Positions 1-12,415 of a stretch of DNA of 64,000 nt are shown here, piece after piece. The translations under genes and the position numbers were made by a program. Under the pieces are notes generated by a model. That model saw only the letters and a list, made by a program, of their open reading frames with translations. It did no database searches and had not been told where the DNA came from. Location of the stretch: NCBI GenBank assembly GCA_030533445.1, contig CM060065.1, forward strand, positions 4,514,341 through 4,578,340, given 5' to 3'. How positions within the stretch are numbered: the first letter of the stretch is position 1; the number at the start of each line of letters is the position of its first letter. The DNA comes from Cyprinodon diabolis (lineage: Eukaryota > Chordata > Actinopteri > Cyprinodontiformes > Cyprinodontidae).

Positions 1-1148
1 CCATTTTAGATGTGATTAATCTATCTCTGTTACAGGGATATGTACCTAAAGCTTTTAAGGTTGCTGTAATTAAACCTCTGCTTAAGAAACCGTCTCTTGA
101 CCCAGATGACTTGGTTAATTATAGACCTATATCCAATCTTCCTTTCTTATCCAAAATTCTTGAGAAAGTAGTTGCCAAACAAGTTTGCGACCACTTACAC
201 CATAATGAACTTTTTGAAGAGTTTCAGTCTGGCTTTAGAGCTCATCATAGCACTGAAACAGCTCTGGTGAAAGTCACTAATGATATTCTCATGGCCTCAG
301 ATAATGGACTTGTATCTGTGCTCGTCCTGTTGGATCTTAGTGCTGCATTTGATACAGTTGACCATAATATTCTTTTAGAAAGACTTGAATATTTTGATGG
401 AATTAAAGGAACAGCACTAGACTGGTTTAAATCCTATCTATCTGATCGAATTCAGTTTGTTTATGTTAATGATAGATCTTCAACACACTCAAAGGTTACC
501 TGTGGAGTACCACAGGGATCAGTGCTAGGACCAATTCTCTTTACTTTATACATGCTCCCAATTGGTAGAGTTATTAGACAGCATGGGATTAATTTCCACT
601 GTTATGCTGATGATACCCAGCTATATCTGTCTATAAATCCAGATGAAGCTAACCCATTACATAGATTACAAGCATGTCTTGAAGACATAAAAACCTGGAT
701 GACTCTTAACTTTCTGCTTCTGAATGCAGACAAAACAGAAGTTATAGTCTTTGGACCAGAGTCTCTGAAAAAGAAGCTGATTAGCCAGTCACTTCATTTG
801 GATGGGATTAAACTGATTTCAGATAATAAAGTAAAAAATCTTGGTGTTATTTTTGATCAGGACCTGTCATTTAAATCCCAGATCAAAGAGGTTTCTAGAA
901 TTTCCTTCTTTCATCTGAGGAACATTGCAAAAATTAGAAATCTCCTGTCCAGGGGTGATGCTGAGAAACTAGTCCATGCATTTGTTACTTCAAGGCTGGA
1001 CTATTGTAATTCTTTACTATCAGGAAGTCCACAAACTGTAGTGAAAAGCCTTCAGCTGATCCAAAATGCTGCAGCCAGAGTTCTGATGAAAATTAAAAAG
1101 ACAGATCATATCTCTCCTATCCTGGCTTCTCTTCATTGGCTTCCTATT
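1..1148 (+). pseudogene. L2-clade LINE reverse transcriptase, truncated at both ends
   Basis: Open frame from the left edge to a TAA at 1149-1151, encoding the reverse transcriptase of a non-LTR retrotransposon. Counting from the codon at 12, the palm block LDLSAAFD lies at about residues 107-114, [10 protein letters not shown] at 165-174 and the catalytic YADD at 198-201, so all three catalytic aspartates are present. The thumb follows ([21 protein letters not shown]) up to HWLP. Upstream [18 protein letters not shown] and [15 protein letters not shown] are typical of teleost L2 (CR1 superfamily) elements. The N-terminal endonuclease would lie left of the window. Similarity to the other L2 copies here stops abruptly at about 1147; the C-terminus, 3' UTR and tail are missing. 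Few lesions are seen, so this is a fairly young copy but a dead one. It is mobile-element coding sequence, not a host gene. Confidence -1.
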
Positions 1149-1151
1149 TAA

Positions 1152-4100
1152 ATTCTACCACAACCTGACAATGATTGAAAAGAAATTGGACACTAAAAAA
1201 CTGAGTATTTGCGCACACGCTGTACCACGTCTGCACCACTATGGGCACCGCTGGCGTGGAATGATTGGAAATCCAGGTTTCCAGTTGGCCAGGCTCATTC
1301 ATTACTCATACCGGTTAATCATCTTGTTATCTTGAAAAATGAACAACTTTTTTCATGTGATAATGAATAATTATCTAGTTATCTCAAGAAAACAACGAAT
1401 TGTTTAACTGTGATGGTTATGTCGTTATCTCGAGAAGGAAAAGGAAAATGTCGAGTAGGACTGCTCTCCGCTCCGTGGATACTGAAGTGGTTTCCTCTGC
1501 TACATTTCCGACTGGAGGATCAGGTTTTAAGGGTTAAATGTTGTAATGTCTTTCCCTGAGCTTCATGGTGTCGTAAATGCACTATATTAGTCTTTATAGA
1601 GATTTGTAGTTGAGGCTGGAAATGTCACTTGATACATAGAGTGATCTATCTACTATGTTAGTGGTAAGTAAGTTGATGAACTGCAGATGTACCTAAAGCA
1701 TCCTTACTGCAAAGACAACAGACATTTTTAAAAGTGTTGGCATGTTGTGTACTGAAAAATTCATGAACTACGTAGCTGTGCTGCCTCCAAATGTGCATTC
1801 CTGATCAAGGCCTTTGTTACGGTCACTGACCTCTAGGGGCTCTCTTCATGAGAGAGCTCTCTCTTTGCGTTTCAGGTCTACCTGGCTGTTACAGGTGCAA
1901 TGTGCTGAAGCTCGTCAGCCACCCCTGACATATCAATCCTGATATGTCAGGCTCCTTCTTTCTCTTATTCCCTGGGCCTTGATCTGAAGTGATCTTGTTT
2001 GTGAGCTGAGTGTTAATGTGTGATTCATGTTGAATAATTGGCTAACTAAAACATTTTCTGTTCACAGTGGAAGCTGGTAGGGGTTCTCTGCCATTTCTGT
2101 TTAACATTTTTCTCCTTGTTTCATGGTTAGCCAGTGAGTTCAGGTATTGTACTTTCTTTTCAGTTCTCTTTTAGGAAGTGGTTTATTTTATAACTAAATA
2201 AGGGGGTGTTTTGTTTGTTGTTTTGGCTTTGGAGACCCTGAGGCTCATTTTTGTATGGAGATAACATCTTGACCAGTGTCTCTCCCTTGTTTTGCCTCTT
2301 CACTTGTCTTGAATCTGAGAAATATAACTCAGAGAAGAAGGCATTTCTGAGCTCCACTAGGATCTGGTGCAGCTTCAACTGGCTGTTGGAGCAGAAATGT
2401 CATGCTGGTGTTGGAACAGTAACCGAAAGTAAATATTTGTATTTTTGACCTGGGAGAGCTCATAAAAAATGTTTATGCACTATATTTCTTCCAGTAAAAT
2501 TATATTTATATTCTTCACCCCTGTCGAGCAACAAAATCACTGAAAAAACCCTTTAAAGGGAGTAGGAAAAGTAAGAAAACAATATGAGTGAATCATTTTT
2601 TGATGTACCAGCAGGAATTTAAAAAGACTTTTATTGTTATAAATTCTTTCCAGTCAGACTGTGCTGTAAATTTTTCTATCAAAGTCTAGATTGGCCTGAA
2701 ATGTCTTCTGACTCCTGGACCTCTGAGCTTTCCTGTCCTGATCTTCTTGCCTGACCTGGCTTAGGACTCCTGCTTGTTCTCTGTTATTTGGGGCTGTGGC
2801 ATCTGTGACACTCATGGTGGCGCCCACCGCATCTTGTTGGCAGCTGACCGGCTGGATCCTACCTCTCTCTCAGGACACGGGCTGAACTGATAAACCAGAG
2901 TTTCCTGCTACTCCGATCATGCCTGTTTTTTTTTAAGAAACGCTTTTGAATTATCCCAGTATTCCCTCGATTACTGGGTCCTCCGTTCTGAGTTATGACA
3001 TTTGGTTCTTAAATTTGAAGAAGTGGACCTTATCCTCTGTGGGGTGTTAACATTTCAGTACGATTGACAGGAGTTGTACTTTATATTTTCACAATCAGTC
3101 AGATACTATACAGTTAATAAACTGATGAAAGGCTAATGAAAACATTTTATTTATAGACCTACAGTTACAATTTATAACATAAAAGTTGGCTACTAACATT
3201 AAGAAGTAAACTTTTTGTAGCATATCTTGCTGAATTTTTCTCTGTTGACACTAAAGTAGTTTGATGCTGGATTTTTCTTGAAGTTATTTAGTTTACAGTT
3301 ATATTAATAATAATTATAGTTTGAAAGTTACGTTGAATTTGAATTTCTTGTGGATCTACTTTGATGGACCACAGGGTGCAGATATATTGTATTAGATGTG
3401 AACATAAAGATTGATCACAGCCAACTTCCATATAATCCCGCTGTTGAAGAAATAAAACAGCACAATGTTAAAACATGGAGCACTAAACAACAGTGCTATA
3501 AGTACTGATCTAACCTTATGTCCCCCCAGGAATTACTTCCAGAAATGTTCTAAATTTTCGTTTCCCTCCAAAAACCTCAGCTCACCTTCAGCAGTACAGA
3601 TTATATGCAACTAATCAATAAATCAATCTTTCCTATAAATACATTCTGACTCTAAGTAGCTTTTTTCTATGCAGACCCTACTCTTCCAATACCCGTTGAC
3701 ATTTTTATTTCAGGTTTGGAACCAACCATAGCTTAATAAATGCATGAAGGCAAATCCAGACAATCTTTCAAGTTCAGTTAAGATTAAGTTCTTGAAAATG
3801 TCTTTGTTTTTTTTCTGTTGTTTTCCTTTCTGTCCAATTTTCTTTCCTTTGAACATCACAGAACAATAAAAGTTATGTCATCAGAGATTCATTCTGAAGC
3901 TCGAACTTCCCAGTCCTTTCTCTGGGACCATCACCATCATCATCATCGTAGCTGTGATGGGGCTGTTGTTCTGCATAAGTGACTCCATTTGGCCAATTAC
4001 CCCACTCTAGGAAGTGATCCTATTATTCTCCCCTCCCCCTGATGAAACAATGTCAGACAGAGGCCTTTGCTGGCTTATTATACCACTGTGACATTCAACC

Positions 4101-4462
4101 ATGTGACTGTGTAAAGCAACAATACCTCATAAACCATGCAGCAGGAATTAGAGTCGACAGTCAGTGATAGATAGAGCGGAGAGATGGGGAAAGACAGCGC
4201 AAGGACTGAGTGCATTTGCCCTTGGCTGCATGCGGTAGTTTTTACAGTAACAATTAGAGTGTGTGAGATATAAAAGCTAATGATCAGGTCTGTCATATTT
4301 GCATATGCAAAGAGCAGTGGGCTGATTGCTTGCACGAAACGGCACTTAGAGAATGTAATTAGAGAAGTCTGGCGGTGATGTCGACAGCCAGAACAGTGGA
4401 AAGATTCCCTCTTAATGAGGCTTGTCAAGGCACACCATGCCTCTACACCCTGCTCCATGTTC
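1152..4462. other. Noncoding stretch, no gene seen
   Basis: AT-rich DNA without a credible exon. The short frames here lack family motifs. It holds a perfect 12-bp stem hairpin at 1924-1951, a 14-bp palindrome at 1850-1863 and a short CAT run near 3940. The junction at 1147, where L2 similarity ends, shows no tail or target duplication. Confidence -1.
1924..1951. repeat. Perfect 12-bp stem hairpin
   Basis: CCTGACATATCA is followed after 4 bases by its exact reverse complement. About 60 bp upstream lies a separate perfect palindrome, GAGAGAGCTCTCTC (1850-1863). No flanking promoter or gene gives it a role; it may be the centre of a small palindromic repeat. Confidence -1.
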
Positions 4463-4464
4463 AC

Positions 4465-4523
<59 letters not shown>

Positions 4524-4524
4524 T
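4463..4524. repeat. Poly(C) tract plus (CA)n microsatellite
   Basis: About 19 consecutive C residues run directly into about 20 CA units with one interruption. The minus strand is a long G run. Open frames through this stretch on both strands are artefacts of the low-complexity sequence. Confidence -1.
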
Positions 4525-5210
4525 TTAACCCTGGTCTCCCGTCTACCCCAATGAGAACACCTCTCCTAAAAGTTGCTTACATAAAAGAGCCTCATGGTGT
4601 GAAATTACACTTGGTGTCAGTCCAGTTCTGGCAAACTAGCAAAGACAAGCTGATACAGAAACCCAAGAAGCTATGGTATAGGGTCTAATCAGGACATTTA
4701 GCCCAATTATAGCTAAGGCCTGAGTCAAACAGGGCTTGTTTAAACATCTAATGGCGTTGCGTTGCCTTTTCCTTTTTATATTAATGGTTTTGTAGCAACA
4801 AATTTCCGTCATTAGTTCTGGGTTTGCTGAACACACCACGGTCGGGTAATGAATTCCAACTGGGTTAAGTTTCCAGCCCTTAAATAGGAGCATTGTCTGT
4901 CTTTAACTAGGCAAACAGTTGGGGGTGAATACGAATAACTTACTACCTGACAGCCAAAACTGTACAGCTTTTTGCATCGACTGCCAGGGGGAAAAGCAAA
5001 CTAAATATCTCAGGATTAAACAGAGCAAACCTTCTCCATACTGGGTTACCTTGTGGGTCAGGCACCTAACAGTCAGAGCAGGGTACAAATAACCAAACGT
5101 CATGCGCAGAAGAAAATTTATGAAAGTTCGTACATATTTTGGTGAAACTATCCTCCAGGTCATCCCACAAATGCATTTCTTTACAAATGTAAGTCTTTCC
5201 AGTACCATGA
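4525..5210. other. Noncoding stretch, nothing recognised
   Basis: No exon, RNA gene or repeat family recognised between the CA microsatellite and the hAT-like copy that begins near 5217. Confidence -1.
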
Positions 5211-5447
5211 AATTTATTGTGAACAGATTTACCATTAGGCAATACTAGGCAGTTGCCTAGGGGCCCAAGTTCCTGGGGGCCCCATAAAACTCTTTTTACA
5301 TATATGGTTAATACAACCATTCCTTATTTGTGCACATTAATTATGTTTTTGATAAAAATCCTTTTGCCGAAATGCCATCAGAATGCTTATAATATTAAGC
5401 GTGCCGTCGCCTTTTTGGAAACACAGGAAGGAGCAATCTGCTAACTG

Positions 5448-6583
<1,136 letters not shown>

Positions 6584-6745
6584 GCTAACTGAGCTTAGTG
6601 TTTGGAAAATATGGTTCATTCCTATTGAGACAGCTTTAAAGTCTATCTTTATGATGGTTCTGTTTTATAAGTTGTCTTCTCAATTCAGAGGGCCCCCTAC
6701 CTGTCTTTGCCTAGGGCCCCAAATTTCCCAAATTCGCCCCTGCAT

Positions 6746-8247
6746 AACCCTACTATAATTCTAACCTGTAAACAAATGCTCATTGAATGCCTGGAAAATA
6801 AAAATGTTTCCTGTAGTTTTTCTGTAAACAAAAAAAAAAAAGAGTCTCAAAAGAATGATGATAAAAGGATTAAAATTATCTCTGTTCTTTAACCTGCCTG
6901 TTTTCTTTGTGTTTGAAACTTAGGTCAACAATTTTAAAGAGCAATGTATTAAGTCAAATCATTTCATGGTAAAACATAGAAAAATGAATATGAACCAAGA
7001 GCTTTATTTTTATCTAATGTGATAAAGCTGAATGCATTTATTTCTCCTTTTTTTAAATGAGGAGATCAAACATGAAGGAAAGACGCTGTTATCATTCTGT
7101 GCGGTGCACATCAGAGCTTTCAGCCAAAGGTTTCAGAAATTTTGTTTCCTCTGATTGTGTTTTTGTAAGTTTTTGATTTTTTACTTTCTTTATGACGGCT
7201 GTTTTGGTCAGCAAAAAATAACTTGTGCAGATCCTCTGCATGGATATGTTCAATAAACTATGCAAGCCTGATAACAAATATACAGCTATATAAGAACAGT
7301 ATACCACACTGACTTCTACCCTCACCTCATCATTACCCCCTGGTGGTAGAATCATGATTAATCCCTTAAGGACCAAATTCAATCATGTTAAACCAGAATT
7401 AAATTATGGAAGTTCTTTCTTTTAGATATAATACAGTTTAAAAAAAACAACAACAACAACAACAAAAACCTGAAAATTAAAGCTTTAAAGGTTTAAGCTG
7501 CATTTCTCATGTGACAGTTGTTTACAGAAAGTTTAAAGATCGGTGTGCTGATGCACCAGTTCTCGGCCAAATGAAGAGATACAAAAGTAAACATTACATT
7601 CTCACCTTTAGATTTTCATTGCATCTTCTTTCACACAATTTCCCTACAATTACCCAGCTGCTTTCTGCTACATTTCAAGTAAATAAGGTATGTGACTTTA
7701 AACAATGTGAAATACAGCCAATGTAGGATCTAAACAATCAATCAGGAAAAAGCTGGGGTTAGCATGCTCCCCTATAATTAAATAACCTGCTTATGCAGCC
7801 TCATTTATCTAAGGTCCCTCACACAGGAACTTAATCAGAATCTCCTGTCAGAACTTCAGCACTAGTTTCTTGGTCTAATTGTCAAACAGTTTTGCCCTTT
7901 TCAGTTTCTACTCACTTTCAGCCGACTCTTTGATTTGGAGTGACTTTAATCTACCGTAGATACAGCACCCCCACCAGCCCCCGACTCCCTTTTCTTTTTT
8001 TTTTCCCATCTCCTTTTGGTTGTTTACATTTCGTAATTTCAGTAATTTCACTTCTTCACAGCTTGTCTACATCCACTTTACCTGAGCTTGAACATTTTTA
8101 GAAAGGCGAAGGAGTAACATTTAGTTTCATAGAATCTAGACTTCGATTCAAAGATCACAAACGGGAACCTTTGTACTCCCTGTTTCTTTTAAACCTGTAT
8201 ATCTGACATACAATTGGCATCACATGAGTTGGCCAACAGGGGACATC
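6746..8247. other. Noncoding stretch, no gene seen
   Basis: AT-rich sequence with an A-run at about 6829-6842 and a short (CAA)n tract near 7447-7467. No exon-like frame or known repeat could be recognised. Confidence -1.
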
Positions 8248-8419
8248 AATCTATCCATTTTCCGTCATGCTTATCCCAAGCGCAGTTACAAGAGGTGCTA
8301 GTGCTTATCTCCAGCTGTCTATGGGCGAGAGGCGGGGTACACTCAGGACAGGTCACCAGTCTATCAGACGGCAAAACAAAGAGACAAACAGGACAAACAA
8401 CCATTCATGCACACTCATG
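8248..8419. repeat. Abundant teleost interspersed repeat, first half
   Basis: Contains ATCCATTTTCCGTCATGCTT, CTCCAGCTGT and GGCGAGAGGCGGGGTACACT, the recognisable core of a repeat common in fish genomes. It stops at 8419 where a hAT element begins. The second half resumes at 10,641. A copy in opposite orientation is at about 32,757-33,100. Confidence -1.
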
Positions 8420-9022
8420 CAGTGTTGGGAAAGTTCTCTTTCTACGTGAACTAGTTCAAAGTTCAGTTCACACATTTTAAAATGAACTAGTTCAGTTCAT
8501 AGTTCATAATTCAAAATTTTGAACTAAGTTCACAGTTCCAAAAAATGAACTAGTTCATAGTTCTTTTTTTTTTTATATATTGCTCAATTACACCATAGCC
8601 TACTGTAGAACCACAGACAGCAATTATTTTATCTGTTGTAACACTGAAACTGTGTCAGATTTCATCTTCATATCCAGTTTTGAATCCTTATCTAACCAGG
8701 GTTTACATTAGCATTGAGGGGACAGCATCTCCCTTTTCTTGCTGTCCATTCACTTCACACTAGTAGCAGCTGCAGCTTTCATCCCTACAGTATATTCCCA
8801 AAAACATCAGGAAAAATGTGCTGCTTGAATGGTCTTTTTTATGAGGAATTATTAAAATAAAAACAGGAAACTAGTCTTTAAGGTGCAAATGTTTTTTTAA
8901 ATTTTAATAATTTTTTCAATTTGAAATTCCATTTCAGTACATACTAAAAAGGAATCCTGGAAAATTATACCAGACAGGTTTAACTAACAAGTTACATGAA
9001 TAGTATAACCCTTAAAAACATT

Positions 9023-9241
9023 TTACCAACACAAACGAGGGACCAGGCTGAGGTAGGAATTTAAGGTTACTGAAGTGCGGACTTTTTTACTGAAAGCCGG
9101 CGGGCAAAGTTTGCAGAGAAATGTAAGATTGTTACCATCATCCTCACCGACCACCTGGTCATAAAACTGTTTTAAGTGATCATACTGCTGCTTTGTCGCC
9201 TCCACGGACGCCTCCATGCTGCTGCGGCTTCCACGCTGCAT
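9023..9241 (-). pseudogene. BED-finger-like first exon of a hAT transposase
   Basis: A 72-residue frame inside the hAT element. The segment LTFLCKLCPPAFSKK at about residues 39-53 has the CxxC spacing and flanking residues of the BED-type zinc fingers that open many hAT transposases. The histidine half of the finger is not in this frame; it may lie in a missing second exon or be lost. The frame stops in the element and no RNase-H-like catalytic domain is found nearby. It is best read as a relic of an autonomous relative. The call is inference from the motif and from position between hAT ends. Confidence -1.
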
Positions 9242-9534
9242 TTTGTTTTGATGACGCGCACGGCTGTAGGCTACGACACTGGTAGCTGGTGTTGCCAGAT
9301 TGGGTGTTTTTCCCGCTACATATTAAGGCCTGTTTACGGTGTGATTTCGCCTGGAGGGCTCTATAGAAATCTGGCAACCTATTGAACGAAGTTGAACTGA
9401 GAGAGCGTGCCGTTCACAGACCCCAGAATGAACGAGTTCCCAATAACGTTCATCAGGCAGTAATACAGTACGTCCAGTTCACGTTCGCCCAAAATATGAA
9501 CGAGTTCATGAACTTTCGTTCAATGAACGCATTC

Positions 9535-10627
9535 ATGAAAATTAAAAAGAGAGATCATATCTCTCCTATCCTGGCTTCTCTTCATTGGCTTCCTGTTAAA
9601 TCAAGAATAGAATTTAAAATCCTCCTTCTCACATATAAAGCCTTAAATGGCCAAGCTCCATCTTATATCACAGATCTGATTGTTCCTTATGTTCCTAACA
9701 GAGCACTTCGCTCTCAATCTGCAGGTTTACTAGTGGTTCCTAGAATTTCTAAAAGTAGAATGGGAGGCAGATCTTTTAGTTATCAGGCTCCTCTCCTGTG
9801 GAACCAACTACCAGTTTTAGTCCGTGAGGCAGACACTCTGTCTACTTTTAAGACTAGGCTTAAAACTTTCCTTTTTGATAAAGCTTATAGTTAGGGTGGC
9901 TCAGGTTATCCTGAGCTCTCTCTCTATAGTTATGCTGCTATAGGCTTAGACTTTTGGAGGACATAGGGACCCCCATTTCATCATTCTGCTTCATTCTCTC
10001 TCTGTTCTCCTATTCTGCAGAATCTGTTTGTTCAATCTCTAACCTTCTGCTCTCTCTGCTTTTCCTCAGAGTAGCTTTGCCTCGTCTGTTCCTGTTTGGC
10101 TGTGACGTCATCCAGGAAAGAAACATCAGCTGTGCTGCTTCCATCAACACCCTTGTTTGTAGATGTTGGAGATCGGCCTGTCTTCCAGTGTGGTCCTGTT
10201 TCTCTTGCCGTGGCTGGGTGGATGTGCTCTCTTCATCCTCTGGCATGGGAGCTGCCTTGGAGCTCGTCTGCCTGGCTGTGTGTTTCCTGGACGGGGCCGC
10301 CTTTTACAGCTGCTTTTTGTATCTCTGCTTCTGTCTCCTTGAACCCCAGTCGGCCTTGGCAGATGGCCGCTCACACTGAGCCTGGTTCTGCTGGAGGTTT
10401 CTTCCTGTTAAAAGGGAGTTTTTCCTCTCCACTGTCGCTGCAAGCATGCTTAGTGTGAGGGATTGTATTTGAGTCAATGAGTCAATGCAATCAACTGGTT
10501 TTCCTTAGATAGAAAACTTTGTATCAATTTGACTGTATGATCTGGTTGAACTGTAAAGTGCCTTGAGATGACATGTGTTGTGAATTTGGCGCTATATAAA
10601 TAAACTGAATTGAATTGAATTGAATTC
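9535..10627 (+). mobile_element. 5'-truncated L2 LINE: C-terminal coding end, 3' UTR and tail
   Basis: The coding part 9535-9894 runs from [20 protein letters not shown] to FDKAYS and a TAG. About 710 bp of 3' UTR follows and ends in a (TGAAT)n-type tail at 10,605-10,627. It overlaps the end of the 1-1,148 fragment by only about 60 bp and so complements it, but the two are separate insertions. The open frame seems to start at 9382, but residues before 9535 come from hAT sequence, so that N-terminus is a chance fusion. A 5-bp ATTCA may be the target duplication. Confidence -1.
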
Positions 10628-10640
10628 AGGCACAACATTG

Positions 10641-10790
10641 CACTCATGGTCATGTTTTTGGACTATGGGAGGAAGTACCTGGAGAGAACCCACACATGCT
10701 TAGGGAGAACATGCAAACTCCATGAAAGACCCCAGGCCGGGAACCAAAGCCAAGGAGTGAGGACTGCATAGCAGGGGCTCTATAAACTGT
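10641..10790. repeat. Abundant teleost interspersed repeat, second half
   Basis: Continues the repeat of 8248-8419: GTTTTTGGACTATGGGAGGA, GGAGAGAACCCACACATGC and GGGAGAACATGCAAACTCCA are its hallmark blocks. The break between the halves is the hAT insertion. Confidence -1.
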
Positions 10791-11799
10791 GTGTTGTTTT
10801 TTTTCTCTCGAGAAATGCTCTCTGATTGGCTACACATCACATTCAACATTAATTCTAGAACAGCTTCTATAGAAGATTAGAAGCTGTTATAATTTCATAT
10901 TGAGGGCCAACACCTTTCTAAAAACTGTGGATTAAAATTTGTATGTAAATCCAAATCAAAATTGTCTAAGGCTCAGCAAAAAATATTTTAGGCAAATGGA
11001 TGAAAAACCTATAATATCAGACAGAATCCGTTCCAACAGTTTCTGTTGTGAAAACAAAAAGGAAAATAATAGACTGGGAATCTGATCTGAATTCTGGCCT
11101 CTTGCAGTTTTTCAAGAGGAAAACAAAGGATATTAAAAAAAAGGAATTTTGAGGCACCCATGAACCCTTCTGGTAGTTTTTCAATATTTTCAGTGCAGAA
11201 GCTGTGCACAGCAGCTGTGCTGTTTGTGTAGCTCAAAAGCATGAAAGCTGTAATCATAATCACACATGGAACAATGTAATTTGGTCATGTAGCGAGCAAG
11301 CTGTGCTACTTGCAAAGATCCACACAGCTCCTCTCAGTGTGAACACAAAAGGGATGCTTCATGATATGTAACAGGAGCACAGTTCCAGCATGATCCTGTC
11401 CAAATTCACTGCTGAGCCTAAAGCATAAACATTTCTCATCTAATATTTGGAAACAAACATCCTGTCATCTAGCTGGTGTACACTTTTGAAATGGTGACCG
11501 TTCAGCTTATATCATAGCATATTTTAGACTGAATGTCTTCATTGGATTTGATGTTCAATCAGTTGTTTTACTGTTTGATTTATTCATTTGAAGATGTTTT
11601 AATCAGCAGGTTTGTGAGTAAGGGGATGTTAGTGTAAAAAAAGTACACTAACAGTGTGAAAAAACATTCAAATCAAGCTAGTTTAAGTGGTGACCTTACA
11701 GTTCATATCATTGCTCATTCAAAGGAGTATTTTTATAAAATGTATAAGATATGAATGAACCCTAAATCATTTGAATGTTTTAATAAAAAACTTAACTTT
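10791..11799. other. Noncoding stretch, nothing recognised
   Basis: AT-rich sequence without a recognisable exon, RNA gene or repeat. Confidence -1.
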
Positions 11800-12250
11800 C
11801 CAGCTAGAAAGCAGCAATCCGCCTAAATCTGGGTGTAGTGATGGACTTAGACCTGAACCTTCAGAGGCTTATAAAGAAAGGGACAAAGGGGGCCTTCAAT
11901 CACCTTAAGAACATCTCCTGGATTAAAGGACTAATGTTGAAAAACTGCTTTGTGCTTCGTTCATCTTTTGTTGAAAAAATGCAGCGGTGTCTGTGAAGAC
12001 AACTGCAGCTGATCCAGAATGCTGCCGCCTGCGTCCTCACTAGAACTAAGGAAGTAGAGCACATTGGTCCAGTTCTAAAGTACTTCCACTGGTTCCCTGT
12101 ATTTCAGAGAATACACTCCTTTTAACCCTTCTTTTAATCTATAATCTTTTAATCTATAAATCACAGAATGTCTTTGCTATTATAACAACTACCTCAGGTC
12201 TACAGTACTGGGTTACATCTACTCTGCATATCTAGCACAGAACCAGAATT
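11800..12250 (+). pseudogene. Old L2-like LINE, C-terminal reverse transcriptase fragment
   Basis: Conceptual translation in shifting frames gives [43 protein letters not shown] and HIGPVLKYFHWFPV, the thumb and C-terminal blocks of L2-clade reverse transcriptases. It carries frameshifts and a stop. It is clearly more diverged than the L2 copies at 1, 9,535 and 49,650, so it is an older insertion from another L2 subfamily. Confidence -1.
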
Positions 12251-12344
12251 TCTTGGGTAACTCTGCTCCTGATCTCGTATGTTGGTCAGCGTTGTGCGTT
12301 TAACAAATTGTATGTTCTTTTTAATATGTAAATAATATAATTTC

Positions 12345-12415
12345 AATTTAGTTCTCAGTTCATTTTATTTATATAGTGATAATTCCCAACACAAGTCATT
12401 TCCAGGCACGTTTGA
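12345..12415 (-). mobile_element. L2 3' tail fragment
   Basis: Reverse-oriented tail similar to other L2 3' ends here: CAGTTCATTTTATTTATATA followed by CAACACAAGTCATTTCCAGG. Short and diverged. Confidence -1.

Larger units (their letters stand above)
8420..10640. mobile_element. hAT element interrupted by an L2 LINE
   Basis: The left end CAGTGTTGGGAAAGTTC and the right end GGCACAACATTG are imperfect inverted repeats. An identical 8-bp sequence, CACTCATG, flanks the element at 8412-8419 and 10,641-10,648. The inner ends are rich in GAACTAGTTCA-like motifs. A minus-strand frame at 9023-9241 resembles the BED-finger start of a hAT transposase. The L2 fragment 9535-10,627 was inserted close to the right end. 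Confidence -1.

Noticed and set aside
4078..4521. 147-codon minus-strand frame
   Set aside because: Its start region is translated CA/poly(C) repeat, and the rest has no family motif or exon-like composition.
9382..9534. N-terminal 51 residues of the open frame that continues into L2
   Set aside because: This part is hAT terminal sequence (GAACGAGTTCATGAAC motifs). The fusion with the L2 C-terminus arose from insertion and is not a real protein start.
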